A stretch of 64,000 nucleotides of DNA from Exiguobacterium sp. RIT594 (GTDB taxonomy: Bacteria > Bacillota > Bacilli > Exiguobacteriales > Exiguobacteriaceae): assembly GCF_003339585.1 (NCBI RefSeq), contig NZ_QPKF01000001.1, positions 1,302,001 to 1,366,000 of the forward strand. The letters are read 5' to 3'. Both the position numbers and the translations under genes were made by a program. Positions 1-7,834 of the stretch are shown in pieces (the first letter of the stretch is position 1; the number at the start of each line of letters is the position of its first letter). A model generated the notes under the pieces. That model saw nothing but the letters and a program-made list of their open reading frames with translations. It was not told where the DNA came from and did no database searches.

Positions 1-4
1 AAGT

Positions 5-1162
5 ATGGCGAACAATGACGAAACGGAGGAAGTGAAAGAACCCAAGCAAGAAGCGAAAGCGGAGGATAAAAAAGAATCAGTCGATCAAGGAATGTCTGAA
101 AAGAAAATTAAAACTACCGTTAAAGTGCAATCACCTAGCGATGTGAGCAATCTAAATGAAATACAACAAGCTGTGAATACGGGAGAAGATGACTTGCGAG
201 ACGCCATCGATTCAACAAATCAATTTGTAGACGATCTCGTGACAAAGCAAGAAGCCTTACGTAAATCTAAAAATCTCGCTATTCAAGATTTCCAGAAAAC
301 CATCACCGATGATGTCGTGGAAAAACTCGATAATCAAATTTCATTTTTGAATGATGCAGCTCAAACTGCTCATTCCATGGCAACTGGCGTTTTCTTGGAC
401 AACGAAAAAAACATTTCAGTCGAAGGTACTGAAAATCTTGATTTTGTGAAGCTTGAACAGTTAGCAGACAATTTTAATTCAATGGCGTTTAGCTTAGAGA
501 CATACGGGATGGCTCGTAGTTTTGAATCGTGGGAAGAAGCCTCTGCTTACCTACCAAGCCGTCGGGAAGAATCGCTTCTTGCTATTCCATTAAACGAAGC
601 AATCATCCATTCTTCATCCGTTATCGATGAACCGATTATTGCAGAGCCGGTTACGGAAGAAGGAAATGTCGACGGGGAATCGGTTGCGAGTACAGAACAA
701 ACCGACGCCGAACGATATCCAGAAGCCATCACAAGCGTTTTTAAAATCTCAGAAGCTATGAATGCTATCTATGTAACGGCTGATGAATTACAACAGCGCT
801 TTACCCCTTATGAGAAGGAGGACGGGTTTGGTCAGTTTGAATACATCTCAGTGGACGACTTAGATGATTTATACAAATTTGACGCAACCGTAGCGAATGA
901 AATCACAGTGAGCATTCACTTCGAAGCACCTGATTATACGACAGATGGATTTACGCAAGCTATGGATTCACACCGTATTATCATAAAAGAATTGGATCAA
1001 TTGAGTGCGCTCCTCGAAGTGTATTCAAGTGAATTCCGGCAAGATCCACAAGGCACACTTGCACAAGCGAAAGGCCACCTTGAACGAATCAAAGCAGCAG
1101 CCCAGATTGAACGACCAGGCTTTGAAAAATTCTTCAAAACTGCTGGACCAGAAGCAAACTAA
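5..1162 (+). CDS. Acidic hypothetical protein, possibly partial at the left edge
   Basis: The frame stays open to the left edge, so the ATG at position 5 may be internal and no ribosome site can be seen. The visible 385 residues begin with a charged Lys/Glu-rich stretch (about 1-40), continue with predicted helical, coiled-coil-like sequence (about 50-200), have an acidic Glu/Thr/Ser linker (about 200-235) and end in a further helical part. No signal peptide, membrane segment or catalytic motif is visible and I do not recognise the family. The DNA looks AT-richer than the following core genes, with A/T-ending codons, which could mean horizontal origin such as a prophage or integrated element to the left. 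It converges on rlmL. Confidence 0.75.
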   Translation: MANNDETEEVKEPKQEAKAEDKKESVDQGMSEKKIKTTVKVQSPSDVSNLNEIQQAVNTGEDDLRDAIDSTNQFVDDLVTKQEALRKSKNLAIQDFQKTITDDVVEKLDNQISFLNDAAQTAHSMATGVFLDNEKNISVEGTENLDFVKLEQLADNFNSMAFSLETYGMARSFESWEEASAYLPSRREESLLAIPLNEAIIHSSSVIDEPIIAEPVTEEGNVDGESVASTEQTDAERYPEAITSVFKISEAMNAIYVTADELQQRFTPYEKEDGFGQFEYISVDDLDDLYKFDATVANEITVSIHFEAPDYTTDGFTQAMDSHRIIIKELDQLSALLEVYSSEFRQDPQGTLAQAKGHLERIKAAAQIERPGFEKFFKTAGPEAN

Positions 1163-1198
1163 TCGTAATACACCACGCTCGCGTCTTTATTAGACGAC

Positions 1199-1221
1199 AA
1201 AAAAACCGCTCAATCGAGCGG
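1199..1221 (-). terminator. Rho-independent terminator of rlmL
   Basis: A 6-bp stem CCGCTC/GAGCGG with loop AATC is followed, on the minus strand, by a run of seven T. It lies about 80 bp past the rlmL stop. Confidence 0.7.
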
Positions 1222-1299
1222 CTCCTGACATTTTGGCGAAAAAAATTAAAAAGTGGGAACTGAGTGGGAACTGGCGACTTCCGCACCCTTGAAAACTGC

Positions 1300-2445
1300 T
1301 TAAGCCTGCGGTCTTTTCCGACGGAGACCATAATACTGGTAAAACTGAACTTCGATATTACCATTGTAAAGCTTACGGCGTTTTGTCGCCGGACGACCAA
1401 ATGCTTTTTCGAACTCGACGTACGACGTGATCATATAGACACTGTAGTACGGGAATTCACGGAACGCATTGCCGATCTTCCGGTAAAGTTGGTGGACTTC
1501 ACGTGCGTCTTCCAGACGTTCACCGTACGGCGGGTTCCCGATGATGACACCAAAGTCTTCCTTCGGCTTGAAGTCCGCTGCGTCGCGTTGCATGACGTTG
1601 ATTGCGTCGCGGACGTCTGCGAGCTCGGCGTTTTGTTTCGCGAGCTTGACCATTTCCGGATCCGTATCGTTGGCATAGATTTTGAGTGGCTTGTCCCACT
1701 CGGCTTTGTCGTTCGCTTCCTTGATTGCGTCGAACCAGGCTTTTTTCGGAATACATGCCCATTCCTGTGAGGCGAATTCACGGTTGATGCCCGGTGCGAT
1801 ATTCCGTCCGATCATCGCGGCTTCGATCGCCAGTGTCCCGGATCCCGTAAAGACGTCGTAAAGCGGCATATCCGGCTTCCAGTTCGTCAGCATCAGCATC
1901 GCCGCTGCCATCGTTTCTTTCAGTGGTGCCGCGGAGTGGAACTCGCGGTAGCCGCGTTTATGGAGCGCATCGCCTGACGTGTCGATTGTCAGCGTTGCGA
2001 TGTCTTTTAAGAGCGCAACTTCGATCGGGAAGCTGGCACCGGTCTTCGGTAACCACTCGTCGCCCATGTTGTAGGCTTCCTGCATGTGCGAGACGATTGC
2101 TTTTTCCGTGATCTTCTGACAGTCACGGATCGAGAACAACTTCGATTTGACCGACCGGCCGTTGACGACGTAGTTCGCTTCCCACGGCAACAGTTCGCTC
2201 CACGGGAGGTCTTTGACCTGATCAAATAATTTTTCGAATGATGTCGCCTTGAATTCGGCGACGACGAGTTTGACGCGGTCTGCCGTCCGTAACCAGAGGT
2301 TAAGACGGGGAATGTCTTCCAGTTCACAATCGATGTAGACTTTTCCGTCCTCGACCGTACACTCATATCCTAAATCGCGGACTTCCTTGGCGACGAGGGA
2401 TTCGATCCCCATTGCCGCCGTCGCGATGACTAAACGTTTTGCCAT
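1300..2445 (-). CDS. rlmL: THUMP-domain 23S rRNA (guanine-N2) methyltransferase, RlmL/YpsC type
   Basis: This cytoplasmic SAM-dependent RNA methyltransferase of the RlmL/YpsC family should make m2G in 23S rRNA. The 381 residues have an N-terminal ferredoxin-like/THUMP RNA-binding part (about 1-155) and a Rossmann methyltransferase part (about 165-375). The SAM loop DVFTGSGTLAIEAA is at 197-210 and the amino-methyltransferase motif NPPY at 304-307. B. subtilis YpsC has nearly the same length and also lies beside rnpB, which supports the assignment. The ATG at 2445 has a GGAG ribosome site at good spacing. E. coli RlmL is fused to a second methyltransferase (RlmK); this one is the single-domain form. 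The exact target base is inferred from the family. Confidence 0.9.
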   Translation of the reverse strand: MAKRLVIATAAMGIESLVAKEVRDLGYECTVEDGKVYIDCELEDIPRLNLWLRTADRVKLVVAEFKATSFEKLFDQVKDLPWSELLPWEANYVVNGRSVKSKLFSIRDCQKITEKAIVSHMQEAYNMGDEWLPKTGASFPIEVALLKDIATLTIDTSGDALHKRGYREFHSAAPLKETMAAAMLMLTNWKPDMPLYDVFTGSGTLAIEAAMIGRNIAPGINREFASQEWACIPKKAWFDAIKEANDKAEWDKPLKIYANDTDPEMVKLAKQNAELADVRDAINVMQRDAADFKPKEDFGVIIGNPPYGERLEDAREVHQLYRKIGNAFREFPYYSVYMITSYVEFEKAFGRPATKRRKLYNGNIEVQFYQYYGLRRKRPQA

Positions 2446-2493
2446 GATTGTTCACGCTCCTACCTGTTTCTAGAATTTCCAAAATCATTTCAA

Positions 2494-2524
2494 TAAAAAA
2501 AGAGCCCAGTTGGACCTGGACTCT
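2494..2524 (-). terminator. Terminator of rnpB
   Basis: An 8-bp stem with one mismatch (GAGCCCAG/CTGGACTC) is followed on the minus strand by a T run. It lies directly after the P1 3' strand of RNase P RNA. Confidence 0.85.
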
Positions 2525-2539
2525 CGTTCAAAGTAAAAA

Positions 2540-2940
2540 TAACAGCCTATGTGGTCCTGTAAGCCATGTTCTGTTCCCTAGTGTTGCAAACGGTTTGACC
2601 CTCACACGCGGGCGACAATCATCTATCTCCGTATTTACATACGCTCTCCTTCGCGTTCAGTTCCGCTCCGGAAATTCCCCTACCAAATTTGGGTTTCTCG
2701 CTCGTGGGGTTTACCTCGTTCCACCCTTACTGTTTCCAGTAAGGCTCCGTCACTGTGGCACTTTCAAGAAGTTTCGGCCATATCCGAAGACTTAGGCGTT
2801 CCTTCTGCCGTCAGCACGACGCTGCCTACACTTATCTTTTCGTGTAGCACGATCACTACAACCATCGCAGGTTGTGCGAGCATGGACTTTCCTCAAAGCA
2901 CCGGAGTGCCCCGCAATTGTCCGAACCAACATAGTCACTG
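2540..2940 (-). ncRNA. rnpB: RNase P RNA, class B (Bacillus type)
   Basis: This is the catalytic RNA of ribonuclease P, which matures tRNA 5' ends together with RnpA. On the minus strand the conserved core GAGGAAAGTCCATGCTCGCAC lies near the 5' end and GAACATGGCTTACAG near the 3' end, both close to the B. subtilis RNA. The ends pair as P1 (CTATGT..GGT with ACC..ACATAG). The length of about 400 nt suits the class B form. A promoter and a terminator frame it exactly, so it is an independent transcript between the divergent genes at 2445 and 3063. The ends given are good to a few bases. Protein-like frames inside it are not genes. Confidence 0.97.
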
Positions 2941-2946
2941 CTTAAC

Positions 2947-2975
2947 AGTGTAGCGCACACGAGCGTTTCTAGCAA
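2947..2975 (-). promoter_or_regulatory. Promoter of rnpB
   Basis: On the minus strand TTGCTA (2970-2975), 17 bp, then TACACT (2947-2952). The predicted start at about 2940 coincides with the 5' end of the RNA. Confidence 0.8.
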
Positions 2976-3005
2976 GAGGTATTTCTCGTTTAATGGGCGG
3001 AAAAG

Positions 3006-3035
3006 TTGCAATTCTCCCTGAATTTACGGTATAGT
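3006..3035 (+). promoter_or_regulatory. Promoter of the 147-residue hypothetical gene
   Basis: TTGCAA (3006-3011), 18 bp, TATAGT (3030-3035). The start site would fall about 20 bp before the ribosome site of the gene at 3063. Confidence 0.6.
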
Positions 3036-3062
3036 ACAATGGTTCAGAAAGGGGCATATACC

Positions 3063-3506
3063 ATGAAAAAACGACGCTCTGGTACGAACCAGCGTACCGT
3101 ACGGAAGTTGACGTTCTTGATCGAGATTGATGAAATCAAGGCCCTTCATCTCCGGAACGGCATTTTTGCCTTTTACCGCAAGGGTGAACTCATCCATGCG
3201 TTCGAGCCATTTAATGTAAAACAACCTGATGCATTTTCGAAACGGAGTTACCATTTTGACCAGCATGACATCTTACTGATGAATGAACGATTCCCGCAAC
3301 AGATTCCGCTTTATGATGAGGCGATGACGTTACGGTCGTGGGCGAATCAGGTCGAATACGGTCTGTATCAGCTGATCGATTCAGGACGCCTGTCGTTCAT
3401 CCATGAAGACGATACCGGGTACAAAATGGAAGCGACGATTCAGTGGACCGGCGAAACGCTAGACGTTCCGACGCCCATCTATAAAAAAGGAAAAGACCCA
3501 AAGTAA
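3063..3506 (+). CDS. Hypothetical protein, 147 aa
   Basis: I do not recognise this protein. It starts with a basic segment (KKRRSGTNQRTVRKL) followed by mixed alpha/beta sequence without signal peptide or membrane segment, so it is probably cytoplasmic. No catalytic motif stands out. The ATG at 3063 is preferred over longer in-frame starts because AAAGGGG lies 8 bases before it and the promoter at 3006-3035 would place a longer start inside the promoter. It has its own promoter and terminator and is therefore monocistronic, divergent from rnpB. Confidence 0.8.
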   Translation: MKKRRSGTNQRTVRKLTFLIEIDEIKALHLRNGIFAFYRKGELIHAFEPFNVKQPDAFSKRSYHFDQHDILLMNERFPQQIPLYDEAMTLRSWANQVEYGLYQLIDSGRLSFIHEDDTGYKMEATIQWTGETLDVPTPIYKKGKDPK

Positions 3507-3525
3507 GTACTTTGAGTCCTTAACG

Positions 3526-3558
3526 AGCTGTCTCTCCTCAGGTGAGACGGCTTTTTTT
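3526..3558 (+). terminator. Terminator after the 147-aa gene
   Basis: Stem AGCTGTCTC/GAGACGGCT followed by seven T. Confidence 0.85.
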
Positions 3559-3562
3559 GTTG

Positions 3563-4906
3563 TTATTTGACAGTGATGATCCGTTCCGTCACGCGTGTAT
3601 GACGTCCGCTTGAAGTCGTAAAGACGAGTTTATATGTCCCTGCTTCTTTTAAGGCGTACGTATACTTGTGCGTTCCGTTGCGCAAATACTCATTCGTAAA
3701 CGTCTTGACGGTTTTCCCGTCCTTGTACAGACGGGTCAGCGTCTTCGCGTTCGAATACTCGTCAAAATAAAGCGCGAACGGCTGATTCGGCTTCAGGACG
3801 GACGGGACGGACACTTTCGAGACCGGTGCCGGAATCGTCGCAAGCATACCGGCGTTCAGACGGCCTGTCCCATAATGGAGCGACGTATCGCCCGTCTTTT
3901 TCGCTGCTGCTGCATACAGCTTGCTGCGAAGCGTACTGTTCGTAATGAACGGATTCTTCGATTTCGCCAGGGCAATGACGCCGCTGACGATCGGTGTCGC
4001 CATCGATGTGCCGTCGAGATACCCGTACTTGTTGCCGACCATCGTCGAATAAACGCCTTCTCCGGGTGCCATGATGTTCAGCCCTCTGCCGTAGTTCGAG
4101 AAGGTCGAGGCACGACCGAGCGTTCCGACCGACCCGACGGCAATGACCGAGTTCATCGACGCGGGGAATAACAGTTTATTACGCCCGTCATTCCCGGCCG
4201 CACTGACGACGACGATGTTTTTCGCTTCCGCCTTTTTAATCGCGGCTTCCATGTACGGATCGTATTCGTATTGACCGAGCGACAGATTGATCACGTCGGC
4301 GCCTTGAGAAATGGCATACAGAACGCCGTCCCCGATATCGATCGAACTGGCGAAGTCCCCGTCAAAGACGTCCGCACCAATCAGTTTGACGCCGGATGCG
4401 ACCCCGACCGTTCCTTTACCGTCTTCCGCCGCCGCGACGATTCCCGCGACATGCGTCCCGTGATCGTCCGGTTTCCGGATGCCGGAAATCGTCGTCGTCT
4501 TATAGATGACGTTTTTGAACTCGGAGTGATTGACATCAATCGCATCATCGATGACCGCCACACGAACATCGGATTTACCGCGACTGTACTTCCAGTAAGT
4601 AGGAATACGCGATTGATCGAGATATGTCTGCTGCAATTGCGCGGAATCCGTCGCCTTTTCAACGACACTGACTGGAATCAGGTCGGCATCGACATCTTCT
4701 TTGTCGACATGCGGCAACGGTTCGACGAGTGAGAACCCGTCCTGCTTCAACTCCCGGACTTCCTGCAGCCCCTGTTCTGCAAGCCACGTTTGTTTTTGTT
4801 GCTCGTTAAATGTTGGATCATACTGCACATATTGAGAATTAGCGAACGCAGAAGTAGGTAACCCTACGACGACAGCAAATGTGAGTAGTGCAAGTTTCTT
4901 TTTCAT
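3563..4906 (-). CDS. Secreted subtilisin-like serine protease (S8 family)
   Basis: This is an exported subtilase of 447 residues. A signal peptide covers about 1-22 (basic start, hydrophobic core, TSAFA before the cut). A propeptide-like part follows, then the peptidase domain (about 90-345). The catalytic triad is visible: Asp120 in VAVIDD, His149 in DHGTHVAG and Ser301 in GTSMATP, with the oxyanion Asn239 in AAGND. The last ~95 residues form a beta-rich C-terminal domain after an Ala/Pro-rich joint and may bind substrate or wall. It is most likely a nutritional or processing exoprotease; the substrate cannot be told. The ATG at 4906 follows a purine-rich site. It is alone and converges with the preceding gene. 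Confidence 0.92.
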   Translation of the reverse strand: MKKKLALLTFAVVVGLPTSAFANSQYVQYDPTFNEQQKQTWLAEQGLQEVRELKQDGFSLVEPLPHVDKEDVDADLIPVSVVEKATDSAQLQQTYLDQSRIPTYWKYSRGKSDVRVAVIDDAIDVNHSEFKNVIYKTTTISGIRKPDDHGTHVAGIVAAAEDGKGTVGVASGVKLIGADVFDGDFASSIDIGDGVLYAISQGADVINLSLGQYEYDPYMEAAIKKAEAKNIVVVSAAGNDGRNKLLFPASMNSVIAVGSVGTLGRASTFSNYGRGLNIMAPGEGVYSTMVGNKYGYLDGTSMATPIVSGVIALAKSKNPFITNSTLRSKLYAAAAKKTGDTSLHYGTGRLNAGMLATIPAPVSKVSVPSVLKPNQPFALYFDEYSNAKTLTRLYKDGKTVKTFTNEYLRNGTHKYTYALKEAGTYKLVFTTSSGRHTRVTERIITVK

Positions 4907-4966
4907 TGTGGACCCTGCCCTTCTCTTTTGACACGCCGATTCTATTGATGTGCTGATCCAAACAGA

Positions 4967-5383
4967 CTAAAAAAATGGTACCGTCCCATCGGATTCTTCG
5001 CTGACTTCAAATGGAATGATTTTTCCGATCGTGACATAGGAGTAATAACGGACGAGAACGGCACGCCAACGCTTGGCATCAATCCCGGTTAAATCTTCAC
5101 CGAGTGGTGAGCCGTCAAACGTTTCGAACTGTTGGCAGAAGAATGCTTCCTCTGCCTCGCTCCACGTCACGGCCTCCCCGATGAAACCGGTGGAAAACCG
5201 AACAAAATCAGCAATCGATGGACCGATTACTTCAGACGGCAACCGTTCGCTCATCCGACCAACCAGTTCATATCGATCCCGTTCCGCCTGCTCGGCCTCT
5301 TCGAGTGAGTGGCACAATAAGACTTCCCGGTTGATTTCAACCAAAACGACATAATCACCTTGCGGCAAATTGACGTGTATCAT
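4967..5383 (-). CDS. Hypothetical protein, 138 aa
   Basis: I do not recognise this family. The protein begins with a beta-rich segment (residues 1-25), has a charged helix (about 27-45, Glu/Arg rich), then a mixed part with several aromatic residues and an acidic tail. No signal peptide or membrane helix is seen. The ATG at 5383 has AAGGGG seven bases upstream. It is the third of three minus-strand genes (K+ channel, 230-aa protein, this one) with short gaps and no terminator between them, so it may share their transcript. Confidence 0.7.
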   Translation of the reverse strand: MIHVNLPQGDYVVLVEINREVLLCHSLEEAEQAERDRYELVGRMSERLPSEVIGPSIADFVRFSTGFIGEAVTWSEAEEAFFCQQFETFDGSPLGEDLTGIDAKRWRAVLVRYYSYVTIGKIIPFEVSEESDGTVPFF

Positions 5384-5442
5384 CCCTACACCCCTTGAAT
5401 TAAATTCATGCAGTATCTAGATGTCACTTTCTATGGGTTAAT

Positions 5443-6135
5443 TTATAATGTCCATTTTCGATCAAACATCAATTCTATCGGTTCGTTATCCTTTGACTTT
5501 AACATACGAACCCGTGTCGTATCAATTTGATCAAGTAAATCCGCTTCTGCGAGCGAACGGATGACCGGTGCGTCCGACTGCTCAATCCGGGACCGGAACG
5601 GTGTCAGTAAATCCTGCTGACCGCTCGCGAGCGCGTACCACGCGAGGCGGGCAAACGGTTCATCCTTCGCTGTCTCGAGCGCATAACTTTCAAAAATGTC
5701 TGGTAAGTAACTGGAAAATTGATCAAGTGCGTCAATTCGTTCTGCAAGATCAAGTACCGTCAACCAACTCGGCAACGATAATAACGATTCACTTGACCAC
5801 CAATCGATCAAATCAATATGTTCTTTAAACAACTGTTGTGCTTCATTGCGGTCGATGAAATGATGCATCGTCTGAATCAATTCGTTCCAGGCAATCGACC
5901 AGTATTCTTCCGACGGATTGGCGGAAATGAAGAATTGACGATAGACCGTCAACAGTTCCGAGACTTCCTGGAGCTGCTCCACTTCGAGCCGCTGATTTAA
6001 CCGGCTAACTGCTTTTGTGAAATAACTCGGTTCTAATGTCAACGCCATATAGAGTAATTTCGGGACATCTTTTAATTCCCCTTGATCGACCGTCTCAAAT
6101 AATTCCTGAATCCATTCTGGTTGTGGGTTTGTCAT
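5443..6135 (-). CDS. Hypothetical helical protein, 230 aa, candidate sigma-B gene
   Basis: The protein looks all-helical, in a pattern of repeated amphipathic helices (TPR-like spacing, but no consensus TPR that I can identify), acidic, with no signal or membrane segment. The function is unknown. The ATG at 6135 has GAGGAG about nine bases upstream. Just upstream are a sigma-B-like promoter (6171-6198) and a 20-bp dyad (6153-6172), so it may be stress-induced and under a second repressor. It lies between the K+ channel gene upstream and a 138-aa unknown downstream. Confidence 0.75.
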   Translation of the reverse strand: MTNPQPEWIQELFETVDQGELKDVPKLLYMALTLEPSYFTKAVSRLNQRLEVEQLQEVSELLTVYRQFFISANPSEEYWSIAWNELIQTMHHFIDRNEAQQLFKEHIDLIDWWSSESLLSLPSWLTVLDLAERIDALDQFSSYLPDIFESYALETAKDEPFARLAWYALASGQQDLLTPFRSRIEQSDAPVIRSLAEADLLDQIDTTRVRMLKSKDNEPIELMFDRKWTL

Positions 6136-6152
6136 ACACTTTTCTCCTCTGC

Positions 6153-6172
6153 ATAGTAAATGTATTTACTAT
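6153..6172. promoter_or_regulatory. Inverted repeat operator candidate
   Basis: Arms ATAGTAAAT and ATTTACTAT, 9 bp each and perfect, separated by GT. The dyad starts at the -10 element of the promoter for the 230-aa gene and ends before its ribosome site, where a bound dimeric repressor would block transcription. Confidence 0.5.
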
Positions 6173-6198
6173 ACCCGAAAAAGAATTAATGTAATCCT
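6171..6198 (-). promoter_or_regulatory. Candidate sigma-B promoter
   Basis: On the minus strand AGGATTAC (-35 region, 6191-6198), 14 bp, GGGTAT (6171-6176). This is close to the Bacillus sigma-B pattern. The overlapping TATAGT could also serve as a sigma-A -10. Confidence 0.45.
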
Positions 6199-6203
6199 TT
6201 TCC

Positions 6204-7199
6204 TTATAAAGCTCCGATTCGCTGCGCCGTCTCTTCACTGCATAAGACGATCAGCGTCGTATTCGGTGGAATCGGTTCGTTCAGGCGCCGGTTCAAATCC
6301 AGCCGTTTGCCGTCCGATAAAATCGTCACCCCGTCTTCGAGCAGGACGTGGAACGCGTCCCGAAACGTTTGCCACTCCGGTTTCGCCGGAATCGAAAACA
6401 TGCCGTCCCCGTCCTTCGTCAACAGGTTCGTCACGACTTTCGAGACGCCGGGATGATACGCGGCAAGAATCGCCATCCGAGCGACCGTCTCGTCGCCGAG
6501 CAGCACTTCATCGACTTTGACCTGTTCAAAGCTGTCGAGGTGTTCCTCAAGCATCATCTCGACGATCGTATAGATGTTTGGATTCGCCCGTTCGATGCTC
6601 GCGGCAATCAACAATGTCCGGCCGTCGGCAAGTGCCGGCGGAATCGAATGATCGGCGAGAATGATCGCCCGGGTTGCTTTTTTGATGTTCGCCCGCTGTA
6701 AGGTCGCGTCAAGCGCCGGATCACCGCTGACATAATGGAACCGCGGATGACTGAACGGTTCCCGCTCAAGATCGTCAATCAGGATGACGTCCGTCGTTTC
6801 AAGCAACTCGTCGATGACGTGTTTGGAACGCCGGCTGTAGCCGAATACTAACGTATGTCCCGTCTCTTTCACTTGCAATAACCCTCTTTCCTTTTGATTG
6901 CGAATCAGTTGGACACCATCGACGAGTTTCGAAATCAACCCGCCGACGATCCCAATCCCGAAGATGAAGACGAAAATCGTCATGAACCGTCCGAAATCCG
7001 TATTCGGGAAAAAGTCCCCGTATCCGACCGTCACGACCGTCGTCATCGTCCAGTAGACAGCCCGGAAGTATGTCCCGAACGTATCCGGCTCCGCCAGATA
7101 CATGATCAGGGCGACACCGAAGACAAACAGAAACGACGCATAGGCGAGCGTCCGCATCTTTAAAAAGGACATCCGTCGTAAAAATCGTAACCAGACCAT
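6204..7199 (-). CDS. Two-TM potassium channel with RCK/TrkA-N domain (YugO/MthK type)
   Basis: This is a K+ channel subunit that should form a tetrameric pore gated by its cytoplasmic ring. Counting from the ATG at 7199, TM1 is about 17-36, the pore helix and selectivity filter TVGYGD are at 57-62, and TM2 about 70-92. An RCK domain starts near 114 with a Rossmann-like first strand (HTLVFGY), and a second, C-terminal RCK-like half follows. The length matches B. subtilis YugO. A GTG four codons earlier (7211) touches the ribosome-site-like GGAAAGG and is too close to it; the ATG has a spacing of about 12, which is long, so the start is not certain. The ligand (Ca2+, nucleotide) cannot be read from the sequence. 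Confidence 0.9.
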   Translation of the reverse strand: MVWLRFLRRMSFLKMRTLAYASFLFVFGVALIMYLAEPDTFGTYFRAVYWTMTTVVTVGYGDFFPNTDFGRFMTIFVFIFGIGIVGGLISKLVDGVQLIRNQKERGLLQVKETGHTLVFGYSRRSKHVIDELLETTDVILIDDLEREPFSHPRFHYVSGDPALDATLQRANIKKATRAIILADHSIPPALADGRTLLIAASIERANPNIYTIVEMMLEEHLDSFEQVKVDEVLLGDETVARMAILAAYHPGVSKVVTNLLTKDGDGMFSIPAKPEWQTFRDAFHVLLEDGVTILSDGKRLDLNRRLNEPIPPNTTLIVLCSEETAQRIGAL

Positions 7200-7268
7200 A
7201 CTTTTTTTCACCCTTTCCGAACATTTGCTGTTTTCGTCCTGTCAATAAGGGCGAAGGAGGTGATACAC

Positions 7269-7496
7269 ATGACACAAGCAGAGGAAATCAAAACCAGTTT
7301 AGTCGTCGTCTTCGAACGAAACGACAAGGTGACACCAAACGGGGACGCTGTTCTCGCCCGTCGCCGCTTTAACGGACTGCGGTCGGATCTCGAACCGCAA
7401 GTCGTCGCATCCATCGGTCAAGCCATCGGCAACATGCTTGCCGGCTCGTACACACACACGGAAATCAGCCGTGACTTCGCTTTACTTAACGCTTAA
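7269..7496 (+). CDS. DUF1659 family small protein
   Basis: A 75-residue protein with the layout of the DUF1659 family: a beta-rich N-terminal half, a central basic stretch (LARRRF) and an amphipathic C-terminal helix. The function of the family is unknown. The ATG at 7269 is chosen because GGAGG lies eight bases before it; a GTG at 7260 overlaps that ribosome site. The next gene, a DUF2922 protein, starts 34 bp downstream. The two families are often neighbours in Bacillales, which suggests a joint role. Confidence 0.8.
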   Translation: MTQAEEIKTSLVVVFERNDKVTPNGDAVLARRRFNGLRSDLEPQVVASIGQAIGNMLAGSYTHTEISRDFALLNA

Positions 7497-7530
7497 CTCA
7501 TTTTACTACGTACATTAAAGGAGGAATTGG

Positions 7531-7737
7531 ATGGAACACACGATTGTTTTGACATTCGATACGTTACTTAAAAAACCGTACCGCTTACGTCTGACGGGAG
7601 CGAAACCCGACACGTCGGTCGCGGAAATCAAGGCGCTCGGGCAACTAATGGTCGACCACGATCCGTTTCACGACGGGCTCGTCAAGTTGAGCCAGGCCGA
7701 GCTGCAAAACAGTTCGGAATCGGCTTACGTCATTTAA
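7531..7737 (+). CDS. DUF2922 family small protein
   Basis: A 68-residue protein resembling the DUF2922 family (start HTIVLTFDT, a lysine/arginine-rich strand, and a conserved VDH motif before the C-terminal part). Function unknown. AAAGGAGG lies at ideal spacing before the ATG. It forms an operon with the DUF1659 gene, closed by the terminator at 7755-7792. Confidence 0.8.
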   Translation: MEHTIVLTFDTLLKKPYRLRLTGAKPDTSVAEIKALGQLMVDHDPFHDGLVKLSQAELQNSSESAYVI

Positions 7738-7754
7738 GCCGAAAAACTTCTTCC

Positions 7755-7792
7755 GTCATCATCACCAATAAAGGTGATGGTGACTTTTTTTT
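7755..7792 (+). terminator. Terminator of the DUF1659-DUF2922 operon
   Basis: 12-bp stem with one mismatch (GTCATCATCACC/GGTGATGGTGAC), loop AATAAA and eight T. Confidence 0.92.
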
Positions 7793-7800
7793 GGTATACT
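7792..7800 (+). promoter_or_regulatory. Extended -10 promoter candidate
   Basis: TGG then TATACT (7795-7800), about 35 bp before the gene at 7835. No good -35 is present because the region is the preceding terminator stem. Confidence 0.4.
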
Positions 7801-7834
7801 AGAAACATCAAGCAACTGGAAAGGAAGTCAATTT

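Noticed and set aside
2448-2795. 115-codon frame on the plus strand
   Set aside because: It lies inside RNase P RNA, in antisense, without a ribosome site.
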